64,000 nt of DNA. It comes from CAZAPG01 sp964486935. GTDB taxonomy: Bacteria; Chloroflexota; Anaerolineae; 4572-78; J111. A model generated the notes under the pieces. It did no database searches, had not been told where the DNA came from, and was given only the letters and a program-made list of their open reading frames with translations. Numbering within the stretch: position 1 is the first letter of the stretch; the number at the start of each line of letters is the position of its first letter. Shown piece after piece: positions 50,660 to 60,447 of this stretch. The position numbers and the translations under genes were made by a program. The stretch is from the NCBI GenBank assembly GCA_964486935.1, contig CAZAPG010000003.1:186001-250000 (forward strand), written 5' to 3'.

Positions 50660-52585
50660 TTAAGCGGCAAGGTTTGGGGTGTGTCGAAATTGGGTTCGAT
50701 AGAGATGGGCATATAGTCCTTCGCGAGCCAGCAGTTCCTCGTGAGCAGAGCGAGGCCCATGGCGATGGCCCTGTTCCACCAGACGACCCCGATCCATCAC
50801 CAAAATCACATCGGCGGCCAGAATGGTGCTGAGGCGGTGGGCTATCACCAGGCTGGTGCGCTGTTGCATAATTCGCACCAGGGCTTCTTGAATCAGCGCC
50901 TCGCTCTGGCTATCAAGGCTGCTGGTTGCTTCGTCTAACACCAGTAATCGCGGGTCTTTAAGAATTACGCGGGCAATAGCCAGGCGCTGTTTTTCGCCCC
51001 CGCTCAACCGGTAGCCCCGTTCACCTACTACCGTTTCATATCTATCCGGCAACCCGGCAATAAAGTGATGAATGTTGGCCGCTTCGCAGGCGGCTTCAAT
51101 TTGGGCCTGGGTAGCGTCGGGTTTGGCGTACAGTAAATTGGCCTTGATGGTGTCGTGAAACAGATAAGTTTCTTGCGTTACCATGCCAATCGCCTGGGCC
51201 AGCGATTTTTGGGTCACATCGCGCAAATCGTGTCCATCCAGACAAATCCGGCCCTGGGTGGGGTCGTACAATCGGGGTAGCAGATAGGTGATGGTCGTTT
51301 TACCGGCTCCGCTGGGGCCGACCAGCGCCGCCAGTTGCCCCGGTTCAATGTTAAAGCTTATATTTTCAATGGCCATTTGGCGGGTGGGGACGATAACCGG
51401 CTGGGAGCCATTATCACTCCCTGCTGAACGGTCGACAGTTAAGCCCAGCGAACCGGCTCCACCGTCGCCGCCTTCGGTGTAGCTAAACGACACGTTTTCA
51501 AAGGTCACGCGCCCGGCAGCGTTAGTCAACTCAACAGCGTCAGCCTTGTCTTCAATTTCTAGGGGCAGGTCAAGAATTTCAAATACGCGCTCAAAGCTGA
51601 CCATACTGGTAGCCAACTCGATATGGGCATTGCTCATGGCGCTCAACGGCCCATACAATTGGTTCAAATAGGCTCCAAACGCCACAATTGTGCCAACCGT
51701 AAAGACCCCCACAATGACCAGATATCCCCCCACGCCAAACACCACCGCCGTTCCAACGGCGCTGACCAGGCCTAACCCCATAAAAAACCAGCGCCCGACC
51801 ATTGCCGAGCGAACCCCAATTTTAGCCACCTGCCCGCTGCGCTCACGAAATTTCCCCATTTCATCGGCCTGGCGGCCAAACAGCTTAACCAGCAACACCC
51901 CGCTGACATTCAGCGTTTCATTCATCAGGGCGTTCATTTTGGCGTTGAGGTTCATACTCTCGCGCCGAATTTCACGCAGCACCCGCCCCACCCGGCGAGT
52001 CGGCAAGATAAACAGGGGTAAAATGATGACGCTTAACAGAGTCAGGCGCCATTCCAGCGTAATCATAATCGCCAGGGTTGAAATAACTGTCACCACATTG
52101 GTAATGACATTGACAAATGTGCCGGTCAGCGCGCTTTGCGCTCCAACTACATCGTTGTTCAACCTGCTCATCAACTCGCCGGTTTTTGAATGGGTGAAGA
52201 ATCTTAGCCCCATCCCGTGCAGGTGGTTGAACAAGGCGTTGCGTAAATCGGCAATCAGATGCTCGCCGATGGTGGCGCTGAGGTAACGTTGGCCCAAACC
52301 AATAAAGGCATTGACCACCGGAATACCAATCATGCCCAGGGTCAGCCAAACCAGGCGGGTCACATCTTTATTCGGCAGGGCGTTATCAATCAAATCTCGA
52401 TACAAAAGGGGAGGGATGAGGCTTAGGCCGGTAATGGCAAAAATGGTAATCAGCAAGCCGGCAGTTTTGAGCCGGTAGGGTTTGGCATAACCCCACACCC
52501 GCTGCAACAGGGCCAAACTGAATTGAGGCCGGTCTCGTTCTTCATCATAACGGATATAACTCCACCAACCGCCGCCGCCAATCAT
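50660..52585 (-). CDS. ABC exporter, fused TM and ATPase domains (ABCB/MsbA type)
   Basis: 641 residues from ATG 52585; TTG 52603 is an alternative. N-terminal six-TM exporter domain, then an acidic/Gly linker inserted before the ATPase (about 375-400), then Walker A GPSGAGKTT, signature LSGGEKQR, Walker B LLVLDEATSSLDS, and switch His in AHRLST. Half-transporters of this class homodimerise and export lipids or lipopeptides. It lies 67 nt after the FAAL-NRPS gene in the same direction, so it is the likely exporter of that product (inference). Confidence 0.9.
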   Translation of the reverse strand: MIGGGGWWSYIRYDEERDRPQFSLALLQRVWGYAKPYRLKTAGLLITIFAITGLSLIPPLLYRDLIDNALPNKDVTRLVWLTLGMIGIPVVNAFIGLGQRYLSATIGEHLIADLRNALFNHLHGMGLRFFTHSKTGELMSRLNNDVVGAQSALTGTFVNVITNVVTVISTLAIMITLEWRLTLLSVIILPLFILPTRRVGRVLREIRRESMNLNAKMNALMNETLNVSGVLLVKLFGRQADEMGKFRERSGQVAKIGVRSAMVGRWFFMGLGLVSAVGTAVVFGVGGYLVIVGVFTVGTIVAFGAYLNQLYGPLSAMSNAHIELATSMVSFERVFEILDLPLEIEDKADAVELTNAAGRVTFENVSFSYTEGGDGGAGSLGLTVDRSAGSDNGSQPVIVPTRQMAIENISFNIEPGQLAALVGPSGAGKTTITYLLPRLYDPTQGRICLDGHDLRDVTQKSLAQAIGMVTQETYLFHDTIKANLLYAKPDATQAQIEAACEAANIHHFIAGLPDRYETVVGERGYRLSGGEKQRLAIARVILKDPRLLVLDEATSSLDSQSEALIQEALVRIMQQRTSLVIAHRLSTILAADVILVMDRGRLVEQGHRHGPRSAHEELLAREGLYAHLYRTQFRHTPNLAA

Positions 52586-52652
52586 AATCTCGCTCGCTTT
52601 CAAAAGGGGATAGGGTTATTATAGGCGACATGCCGGCAACACCAAAATAACC

Positions 52653-55600
52653 TCAATTATTAAACTCGCGGGTCTGGGCCTGCTCCAGGCTGGCTTTTAA
52701 CTGTTCGGCCAAAATCTGCACGTAGGGTTCCTGTAAAATGTTGGCGTGGAAGCCTTTAATCTCTTTGATTTCGATGCCGCCGCTAACCAGCCTGTTCCAG
52801 CCCATATTGGGGTCAAAGGGGCCAAATAGCGAATGGCGGTGCGTTCTGAACAGGGTCACTTGCCCTTGGTAAGGTTGGGGGACGTAGTTTGACATAGCCT
52901 GATAATGCGCCTTTAAAAGCGGATGATGTTTGGGCGGAATGAGCGCCAAATCTTTATCAATAACCGCTTCCAGATCGGCCTGGGTGGGTTCATAGCCGGC
53001 AGGTCGCCCCGATTTGAGCAGATTTTGGCCAAGCACCCGCGTTTTTCGGCGAATCCGGGCCAACATTTGAGTTGGGTTGAGTTGCATAAAATCGTGCAGC
53101 CAGTAGGGTAAATTCTTTAAAAATCTGCCCCAAAAAACGGGGTTCCAGGGCGAAAGTTGAAAATTTACATTAGGCGGTGAGTGGTCCATAATCGCCAGCA
53201 GAGCCACCGGCTGCCCCATTGCCCGCAGTTGGCGGGCCATTTCAAAAGCCACGGTGCCGCCATAACAATAACCGCCAATAAAATAGGGGCCGTTGGGCTG
53301 TAGCGTTTGAATCTGGTGGATGTAATGCGTGGCCATCTCCTCAATGGCGGCAAAGGGGTCTTGATTCGTGGTCAGGGCGCGCTCCTGCAGGCCGTAAAAG
53401 GGTTGCTCCGGCCCCAGATAGCGAGCCAAATCAGCGTAGTCTAGCACGCCGCCGCCCAGACCGTGCACGCAGAAAAAGGGCGGCTTTGCGCCGTGGGGCT
53501 GAATGGCCACCAGCGAAGAGGCTGGCGTGTCCGCGTTGTTTTGGCGGATAAGTTGCGCCAGGCGGGCAATGGTTGGAGCTTGAAACAGCGTGGCTACGGG
53601 TAAACTCAGGCCCAATTCCTGCTCAATCCGGGCAAATACCTGCACTGCCAGCAGCGAGTGCCCCCCCAGGTCAAAAAAGTTGTCGTGAACCCCAACCTGC
53701 TCCAATCGCAACACCTGGCCCCAGATTCGGGTCAACAGTTCCTCGGTGGGAGTGCGGGCCAGGAGCGGGGCGCCATCGACCAGCAGATGAGAGCGGTCCG
53801 GTTCGGGCAGGGCGGCCCGGTTTAGCTTGCCGCTGGGCGACAGGGGCAGGGCATCGACCATAACAAAGGCCGAAGGAACCATATAATCCGGCAGCTTGTC
53901 TTGCAAAAACCCGGCCAGTTCGCCGGCCGAGGCCAGATTTTTTGGGGTGGGAATGATGTAGGCCACCAGTCGCTTATCCTGAGAACTATTTTCTCGCACG
54001 ATAACGGCGGCCTTTTTTACCGCCGGATGCTGCCCCAGCACGCTCTCAATTTCACCCGGTTCAATGCGGAAACCCCGAAGCTTGACCTGCTGGTCAACCC
54101 GGCCTAAAAACTCAATGCTGCCGTCGGGCAGGTAACGGCCCAGGTCGCCGCTTTTGTACAGACGCGCACCCGGCTGGGTGGCGAAGGGGTGGGGAATGAA
54201 TTTTTCGGCGGTTAACTCGGGGCGGTTGAGGTAGCCCCGGCCCAGCCCCGCGCCGCCAATATACAGATCTCCCGGCACGCCCACCGGCACCGGCTGCAAG
54301 TAAGCGTCCAGCAGATAAACCTGCGCATTGGCGATGGGTCGCCCAATAGAAACTGAGGCCCGGCTATCATCGGGCCGGCAGGCCCAGCAGGTGGTATCAA
54401 TGGTGGCCTCTGCCGGGCCATAGAGATTATACAAGTGGGCCTTAAGGCGGCTGAAAAAACGGGCCTGAAGGGCCACTGGCAGCGCCTCGCCGCCGCAGAA
54501 AACGCGCCGCAAGTGATGGCACTCTCCAATACCTGCTTCATCCAGAATGGCTTCCAGCAGCGAAGGCACAAGCTGAAGTATAGTAATTTGCTGCTGCGCT
54601 ATCAGGCTGACCAGATAGGCGCTATCCTGATGCGCCCCCGGAGGGGCCATCACCAGCCGCGCCCCGGTCATCAGGGGCGCGTAAAACTCCCAAACCGAGG
54701 CGTCAAAGCTGAAGGGCGTTTTCTGAAGCACCCGGTCGGTTTCAGACAGGGGCAGGGCAGACTGCATCCAGAGCATATGGTTACAAATGGCCCGGTGAGA
54801 AATCATCGCGCCTTTGGGCCGGCCGGTTGACCCCGAAGTATAGATGATGTAGGCCAGATGGTCGCCGCCTGTTTTAATATTGGGGCTGGCGACGCTTTGT
54901 GATGCAATGCGACTCCAATCCGTATCCAGGCAAATCGCGCGGCTTTGATGAGACGGCAGGCGCGGCAGCAAGCGCTCCTGCGTGAGCAGCACGGGCGCGC
55001 CGGCATCGTTTAGCATAAAGGCCAGCCGTTCCGGCGGATACTCCGGGTCTAGCGGCACGTAAGCGGCCCCGGCCTTGAGAATACCCAGCAAGCCAACCAC
55101 CATCTCAATTGAGCGTTCAACGCACAGGCCAACCAGCGTCTCCGGCCCTACGCCCAGCGATTGCAGATAGTGGGCCAACTGGTTGGCCCGATGATTCAGG
55201 TCGCGGTAGGTGAGTTGCCGCTCCTCAAAAACAACGGCCACAGCGTTGGGAGTGCGCTCGGCCTGGGCTTCAAACAGATGATGCAGCGCCAGGTCGGGCG
55301 GAGGCAAGGCTGCGCCGGTATTATTCCAGTTAACCAGCAGACGCTGCCGCTCCGCGTCGGTCAGCAGCGGCAGGTCAGAAAGGCGCTGTTCTGGGTTGGC
55401 GATGATGGCCTCCAGCAAGTGTTTGAACTGCCCCAACAGCCGGTCGATGGTGCCGGAGTCGAACAAATCGGTGTTGTATTCCATCGCCATCAGTTGCACC
55501 TGCGGAGTGTCAACCAACGAAAGCGTCAGGTCAAATTGGGACGCGCCCCGGTCAAACTCAAATACGCGCCAGGTCAAATCTGGAAGCTGGGCCAGAGGCA

Positions 55601-58600
55601 GCGGCGTGTTGATAACATTAAACGTTACCTGCACCAGTGGCGTGTGGCTCAATTCCCGGTTGGGCTGCAAGGCCTCGACCAGTTGTTCAAAAGGCAAATC
55701 CTGATGGGCGTAGGCGTCCAGGGCCGTATCGCGCACCTGCTTCAACAGTTGCAAAAAGGTGGGATTGCCGGCCAGGTTGGAGCGCAGAACCAGGGTGTTG
55801 ACAAACGTGCCAATCAGACCCTCGATGGCCAGCCAGTGGCGATTGGCAATGGGGGTGCCCACCAAAATATCCGGCTGGCCGGTGTAGCGATAAAGCAGCA
55901 GCTTAAAGGCCGCCAGCAGCAGCATAAACAGGGTCGCATCTTCCTGACGGCTGAGCACCCGCAGCGCCTCGAGGAGGGGTTTGGGCAGCGGCAACGTTTG
56001 AGCCGCTCCCCGGTAGGTCCGGCGGGTCGGGCGAGGCCGGTCGGTGGGCAGCTCAAGAATCAGCGGCGCGCCGGCAAGTTGCCGCTGCCAGTAAGCCAGT
56101 TGACCGGCCAGAATGTCGCCGCGCAGCCATTGCCGCTGCCAGTTGGCAAAGTCGGCGTATTGAACCGGCAGCGGCGGCAGTTGGGGCGACTCGCCGGTCG
56201 AGAAAGACAGGTAGAGGGAGGTCAACTCTTGCCAGAGCAGGCTCACCGACCAGGCGTCGGAAATGATGTGGTGCATATTCACCAGCAGCACGTGGTCGTT
56301 GGCATCGAGCCGAAACAGGGCCAGCCTCAGCAACGGCCCGGCGGCCATATCAAATGGTTTTTGGGCCTGGGCGGTGGCCCGTTGGCGGGCCTCGGCTTCG
56401 CGCCGGCCGGGGGGCAGGTGTTGCAGGTTGACCACCGGCAACTCCAGCAAAAGTTCCGGCGCAATCACCTGCACCGGACGGCCCGCCACTGTGGGAAAGG
56501 TTGTCCGCAGGGCTTCGTGGCGGCGCGCCACCTGATTGAAGCTCTGAGCCAGCGCGGTGACGTTGAGCGGCCCTGTCAGGCGAATAGCCATAGGAATATT
56601 ATAGGCCGCGCCGGTTGGTTCAAACTGGTTAAGAAACCACATCCGCTCCTGAGAAAATGAGAGCGGTAGTTCCTGGTCTCTGGAAACGGGCGTAATTGGC
56701 GGGATGGGAACAACCTGCGCCGCCTGGCGGGCCGCCTCGACCTGTTTGGCCAGCCCGGCCACCGTGGGCGACTCAAACAGCGCCCGCAAGGGCAACTCTA
56801 CCTGAAAGGCATCGCGCACCCGAGAGATGGCCTGGGTAGCCAGCAGCGAGTGGCCGCCCCACTCGAAGAAATTCTGGTGGATGCCGGCCTGTTCCAACCC
56901 CAGCACATCGGCCCAGATTTGGGCCAGCATCTCCTCGGTGGGGGTGCGGGGGGGCGCATAGGCATCCCGCAACTGAACCAGGCCGTCTTCGCTCCAGTCA
57001 AAATAGGAGTCGCTGAGCACGCTGCGGCCAACCGCTTCCAGCCGGCCGGCCACAAAATCGTCGCGGCAGGCGTGGCGCTGAATTTTGCCGCTGGATGTTT
57101 TGGGAATGGTCCCGGTTTTCAGCAGAACAACGGCGTAAATCTGCAGGCCGTGCTCCTCGGCCACCGCGCCCCGAATGGCCTGAGACACCTCATCAACATC
57201 CGGCTCTCGATAGTGGCGCTGGACTTCTTGCACGACCACCAATCGCTCCTGGCCGTTAAGCTCAACCGTAAAGGCTGCGCCGCAGCCGGGCCGCAGCGCC
57301 GGATGGCTCTCTTCGGCCGTTACCTCGATATCCTGGGGGTAATAATTTCGGCCCCGAATGATGATCAAATCCTTGAGGCGACCGGTGATATATAACTGGC
57401 CCTGGCGCAGAAAGCCCAGGTCACCGGTGCGCAAAAATGGCCCCTCGCCGGTATCGGCCAGATGCGCCCCAAAGGTTTGTTCTGTAGCGGCGGGGTTGTT
57501 CCAGTATCCTCCGGCCACGCTGGGGCCGGCCAGCCAGATTTCGCCAATCTGCCCCGGCGGGCAGCGTAGCTGTGTATCGGGGTTTGCGATTAAAATCTGC
57601 TGACCTTCCAGGGCAAGGCCACAGCTCACCAGCGTTCGGCCTTCGCTGGCAGGGGCGACGGGGATGGCCTGCCCCTGCGCCAGCGCCCCGGAGCGAATGG
57701 TGTGCGTTGGCGGTGTTTCGGCGCGATTGCCGCCGGAGACCAGTAGGGTTGCTTCGGCCAGCCCGTAACAGGGGTAGAAGGCCGGGCGGCGGAAACCATA
57801 CGGCGCAAAGGCATCAACAAAAGCGTTGAGGGTGCCGGCCTTAACCGGCTCGGCCCCGTTAAAGGCAATGGACCAGCGGCTCAAATCCAGCCCGGTTCGC
57901 TGCTCTGGCGGAATTTTGCGGACGCACAGGTCGTAGGCAAAGTTGGGGCCGCCGCTGACGGTGGCCTGATAGGTGGTGATGGCCTGCAACCAGCGCCGGG
58001 GTTTTTGCAAAAAGGCCAGCGGAGACATAAGGAAGCACTCGGTCCCCAGATAGAGCGGCTGCAAAACCGTGCCAATCAGCCCCATATCGTGGTAGAGCGG
58101 CAGCCAGCCCAAAATGACATCCTCAGCCGTCAATTCAAAGGCCTGTTGAATCAGCCGCTCGTTGTGCAGCAGGTTGGCGTGGCTGACCATTACCCCCCGG
58201 GGCGCGGCGGTTGAGCCAGAAGTATATTGCAGAAAAGCCAGATTGTTACCGTTGAGCGTGGGGAGCTGCCACTGCGCGGCAAAATCGTCAGGCAGGGTAT
58301 CCGTAGCCTGCCAGAGCAGGGCCGACAGGGCGGGGGCGTGAGCGGAGCGACGGGCCAACCCATCCAAAATGGGCGAGGTGGTCAGCGCCGCCGTAGCCTG
58401 GGCGTCGGCCGCCAGGGCCTGCAAACGGGGCATCGGGCGATTGAGCCGGGGCGGGTAAGCCGGCACGGCCACGCAGCCGGCATACAGGCAGCCAAAAAAG
58501 GCCGAAATGTACTCCAGACCGGGGGGATAGAGCAGCAGCACTCGTTCTCCGCTCAGGCCCCGGCCTTGCAGCCAGGCAGCAATGGCCCGCGCCTGCCGGT

Positions 58601-58787
58601 CTAACTGGCTGTAGGTTATATGAGTCTGCTCTGTTTCGCCATCGAGCAGAAAGGTGTAGGCGCGCTGGTCTGGCCGGCGCTGCGCCCGGTAGCGGAGCAG
58701 GTCAACCAGCGTAGAAATTTCGGCCAGAGGCGGGAGGGTGTCTTTTACAATATTTAAGTTATCAGAATGTGGCTGTGAGTTCCGCAC
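52653..58787 (-). CDS. FAAL-ACP-C-A-PCP-TE nonribosomal lipo-amino-acid synthetase
   Basis: 2044 residues. Domains in order: fatty acyl-AMP ligase (about 20-595), acyl carrier protein (Ser in GGHSLLATQ near 645), condensation domain with MHHIISDAW near 839, adenylation domain with YTSGSTGRPKG near 1314, peptidyl carrier (GGHSLLAVQ near 1710), and thioesterase from about 1790. The A domain gives an approximate code D-A-W-Q-V-C-L-I-D-K, nearest to Gln/Ser-like codes (low confidence). The TE nucleophile is Cys (GGYCYGG) in place of Ser, with late His in GFHAN. Predicted product: one fatty acid joined to one amino acid. The start GTG 58787 directly follows the upstream stop. Confidence 0.92.
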   Translation of the reverse strand: MRNSQPHSDNLNIVKDTLPPLAEISTLVDLLRYRAQRRPDQRAYTFLLDGETEQTHITYSQLDRQARAIAAWLQGRGLSGERVLLLYPPGLEYISAFFGCLYAGCVAVPAYPPRLNRPMPRLQALAADAQATAALTTSPILDGLARRSAHAPALSALLWQATDTLPDDFAAQWQLPTLNGNNLAFLQYTSGSTAAPRGVMVSHANLLHNERLIQQAFELTAEDVILGWLPLYHDMGLIGTVLQPLYLGTECFLMSPLAFLQKPRRWLQAITTYQATVSGGPNFAYDLCVRKIPPEQRTGLDLSRWSIAFNGAEPVKAGTLNAFVDAFAPYGFRRPAFYPCYGLAEATLLVSGGNRAETPPTHTIRSGALAQGQAIPVAPASEGRTLVSCGLALEGQQILIANPDTQLRCPPGQIGEIWLAGPSVAGGYWNNPAATEQTFGAHLADTGEGPFLRTGDLGFLRQGQLYITGRLKDLIIIRGRNYYPQDIEVTAEESHPALRPGCGAAFTVELNGQERLVVVQEVQRHYREPDVDEVSQAIRGAVAEEHGLQIYAVVLLKTGTIPKTSSGKIQRHACRDDFVAGRLEAVGRSVLSDSYFDWSEDGLVQLRDAYAPPRTPTEEMLAQIWADVLGLEQAGIHQNFFEWGGHSLLATQAISRVRDAFQVELPLRALFESPTVAGLAKQVEAARQAAQVVPIPPITPVSRDQELPLSFSQERMWFLNQFEPTGAAYNIPMAIRLTGPLNVTALAQSFNQVARRHEALRTTFPTVAGRPVQVIAPELLLELPVVNLQHLPPGRREAEARQRATAQAQKPFDMAAGPLLRLALFRLDANDHVLLVNMHHIISDAWSVSLLWQELTSLYLSFSTGESPQLPPLPVQYADFANWQRQWLRGDILAGQLAYWQRQLAGAPLILELPTDRPRPTRRTYRGAAQTLPLPKPLLEALRVLSRQEDATLFMLLLAAFKLLLYRYTGQPDILVGTPIANRHWLAIEGLIGTFVNTLVLRSNLAGNPTFLQLLKQVRDTALDAYAHQDLPFEQLVEALQPNRELSHTPLVQVTFNVINTPLPLAQLPDLTWRVFEFDRGASQFDLTLSLVDTPQVQLMAMEYNTDLFDSGTIDRLLGQFKHLLEAIIANPEQRLSDLPLLTDAERQRLLVNWNNTGAALPPPDLALHHLFEAQAERTPNAVAVVFEERQLTYRDLNHRANQLAHYLQSLGVGPETLVGLCVERSIEMVVGLLGILKAGAAYVPLDPEYPPERLAFMLNDAGAPVLLTQERLLPRLPSHQSRAICLDTDWSRIASQSVASPNIKTGGDHLAYIIYTSGSTGRPKGAMISHRAICNHMLWMQSALPLSETDRVLQKTPFSFDASVWEFYAPLMTGARLVMAPPGAHQDSAYLVSLIAQQQITILQLVPSLLEAILDEAGIGECHHLRRVFCGGEALPVALQARFFSRLKAHLYNLYGPAEATIDTTCWACRPDDSRASVSIGRPIANAQVYLLDAYLQPVPVGVPGDLYIGGAGLGRGYLNRPELTAEKFIPHPFATQPGARLYKSGDLGRYLPDGSIEFLGRVDQQVKLRGFRIEPGEIESVLGQHPAVKKAAVIVRENSSQDKRLVAYIIPTPKNLASAGELAGFLQDKLPDYMVPSAFVMVDALPLSPSGKLNRAALPEPDRSHLLVDGAPLLARTPTEELLTRIWGQVLRLEQVGVHDNFFDLGGHSLLAVQVFARIEQELGLSLPVATLFQAPTIARLAQLIRQNNADTPASSLVAIQPHGAKPPFFCVHGLGGGVLDYADLARYLGPEQPFYGLQERALTTNQDPFAAIEEMATHYIHQIQTLQPNGPYFIGGYCYGGTVAFEMARQLRAMGQPVALLAIMDHSPPNVNFQLSPWNPVFWGRFLKNLPYWLHDFMQLNPTQMLARIRRKTRVLGQNLLKSGRPAGYEPTQADLEAVIDKDLALIPPKHHPLLKAHYQAMSNYVPQPYQGQVTLFRTHRHSLFGPFDPNMGWNRLVSGGIEIKEIKGFHANILQEPYVQILAEQLKASLEQAQTREFNN

Positions 58788-60338
58788 TTAATTATCTTTC
58801 AGCATAATGGGCAGGTAAACTTTTGCCCCGCTGCCGGCCTGAATAACCACAGCGGCGCTGGCTCCCACTCCGGCGGTTGAAGTAACAAAGGCCGTATTGG
58901 TGATGGCCGACACGCCATTCAGATTCAGGTTGACTGTTACAGCAAGGGTGCGAGACAGGGCATTGCCGGTACTCAACGTGACGCCTGTTGTCCAGGTGAT
59001 AACGCTGCCGGGCGTGACGCCGGAAAGAGCCGCATCGCCGCTGAGCGAGGCGGGATTCAGGGTGGTGTGCGCCGGCACGGTATCAGTTAACAACAGGTTG
59101 GTAGCTGACAGATAATCGGTGTTGGTTACAGTTAAGGTATAGGTTACAACCTGCCCGGCCACCACCGCGCCGGCAGAGGCCGATTTGACCAGCGTGACCG
59201 GGGGTAAATCCACCGCACTCCAGCCCATATCTTTGAGCATTGCCAGCGCAACCGGGCCGGGGTGATGGCGCGCGCCCCCAGCGTAGGGCGTCATCAGCTG
59301 GTTGGGGGCCGGCGTGCCGCTATCCAGATGGACAATACTGCCGCCTATCTGGAAGGGGTTGGGGGCAAAAAGTTTAGGCCGATTACCGCCGTTGGCTGCT
59401 TTGGCGAGCGGGCCATTGAAATAAATATTGCCGCCGGTTAGCTGTGTCTTTAAATCGACCGAGGGGTTGCCAAACAGGGCGATATTAATCAGGCTCTCGC
59501 CCGCACTATTTTCAACAAAGTAGTCATAAATGGCGGGCTGGCCGGTACCCATCCCCCAGCAGCCCTGGCCATCATTGCCGTTGCCCGTATCGCAAATATC
59601 GACGCCTCCGGTGTTGGCCAGCAAGGTGGCGGCAAAGCCCAGACCGTGCGCCACTTCGTGCAGGGCGGTGGTGACAAAATCCGTTTTACCGGCGGGCGGG
59701 TTGCCATCTGTACCGAAATACCAGTTTACGGCCCCGTTGTTGTTAAAAGCAATGATAATCTCGGCGTCGGCGTCGCTGTTGTCGCCATCGTGGTCAACAC
59801 TGTCGCTGTTGTTCAAATCGCTTAAGGCCAGTTGATTGGCCAGGGCCACCGGGTACAGTTTACCGGCCAGCGGCGCGTTGGTAAAATCGACGGCGCTGAC
59901 CGGCTGGCCAACCCCCAGCGGGCCGCTTGCGCCCAGATTTTGCCAGCAGGCATTGATGACAATGGGCTGGTTGATGTTAAGCAGCATTGCCCAGATGTTG
60001 AGGGCGTGAGTAAAGGCATCTTTGGCCTCTTGCGGCCAGGCCGAGGAGGGGGTGTCGGGCGGGATGAAATTTTTCAGGCCGGTGGTGACGCATCCGCCCG
60101 ACGGGTTATAGTTGACGGTAAATTTGGCGCTCAAGGCTGAAACCTTGGGCCGGGCTGCTGGGTGATTGGCATAATTTGGCGCGGGGCCAACCGACGTTGC
60201 CTCGATGGGCGGAATGGTTGGCGGTAACGAGCCAAAAGCGGTGGCGCTTAAGGCTATCAAAACCGCAAAAAACCGGCCAATCGCTCCGGCGCTGCCAGCC
60301 TTAACCACGGGTCGCCGTCCATTGCGAGTCCCGGCCAA
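58788..60338 (-). CDS. Secreted HExxH metalloprotease-like protein with DUF11-type domain and YLP tail
   Basis: 516 residues. A signal-peptide-like segment (GRFFAVLIALSATAFG) leads into a domain with the zinc motif HEVAHGLGF, which lacks the third metzincin His. An Asp/Asn-rich loop suggests calcium binding (SVDHDGDNSDADAE). The C-terminal 120 residues are a DUF11-like beta-sandwich (TYTLTVTN...LLLTDTVP), and the protein ends in KVYLPIMLKDN. The start is taken as TTG 60338, but support is weak: a better Shine-Dalgarno and ATG sit at 60411 in another frame. It abuts the synthetase gene with no gap. Confidence 0.75.
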   Translation of the reverse strand: MAGTRNGRRPVVKAGSAGAIGRFFAVLIALSATAFGSLPPTIPPIEATSVGPAPNYANHPAARPKVSALSAKFTVNYNPSGGCVTTGLKNFIPPDTPSSAWPQEAKDAFTHALNIWAMLLNINQPIVINACWQNLGASGPLGVGQPVSAVDFTNAPLAGKLYPVALANQLALSDLNNSDSVDHDGDNSDADAEIIIAFNNNGAVNWYFGTDGNPPAGKTDFVTTALHEVAHGLGFAATLLANTGGVDICDTGNGNDGQGCWGMGTGQPAIYDYFVENSAGESLINIALFGNPSVDLKTQLTGGNIYFNGPLAKAANGGNRPKLFAPNPFQIGGSIVHLDSGTPAPNQLMTPYAGGARHHPGPVALAMLKDMGWSAVDLPPVTLVKSASAGAVVAGQVVTYTLTVTNTDYLSATNLLLTDTVPAHTTLNPASLSGDAALSGVTPGSVITWTTGVTLSTGNALSRTLAVTVNLNLNGVSAITNTAFVTSTAGVGASAAVVIQAGSGAKVYLPIMLKDN

Positions 60339-60447
60339 TCCAATTTCTGAAGTGACAAAGCTTCGCCTGGCCCTCCGAAAACGAGGGTTTTGGGCCTGCC
60401 GGGTTCCGCATTTTTTGTACTCCTACCCTATAACCAGCCCGCCATAT

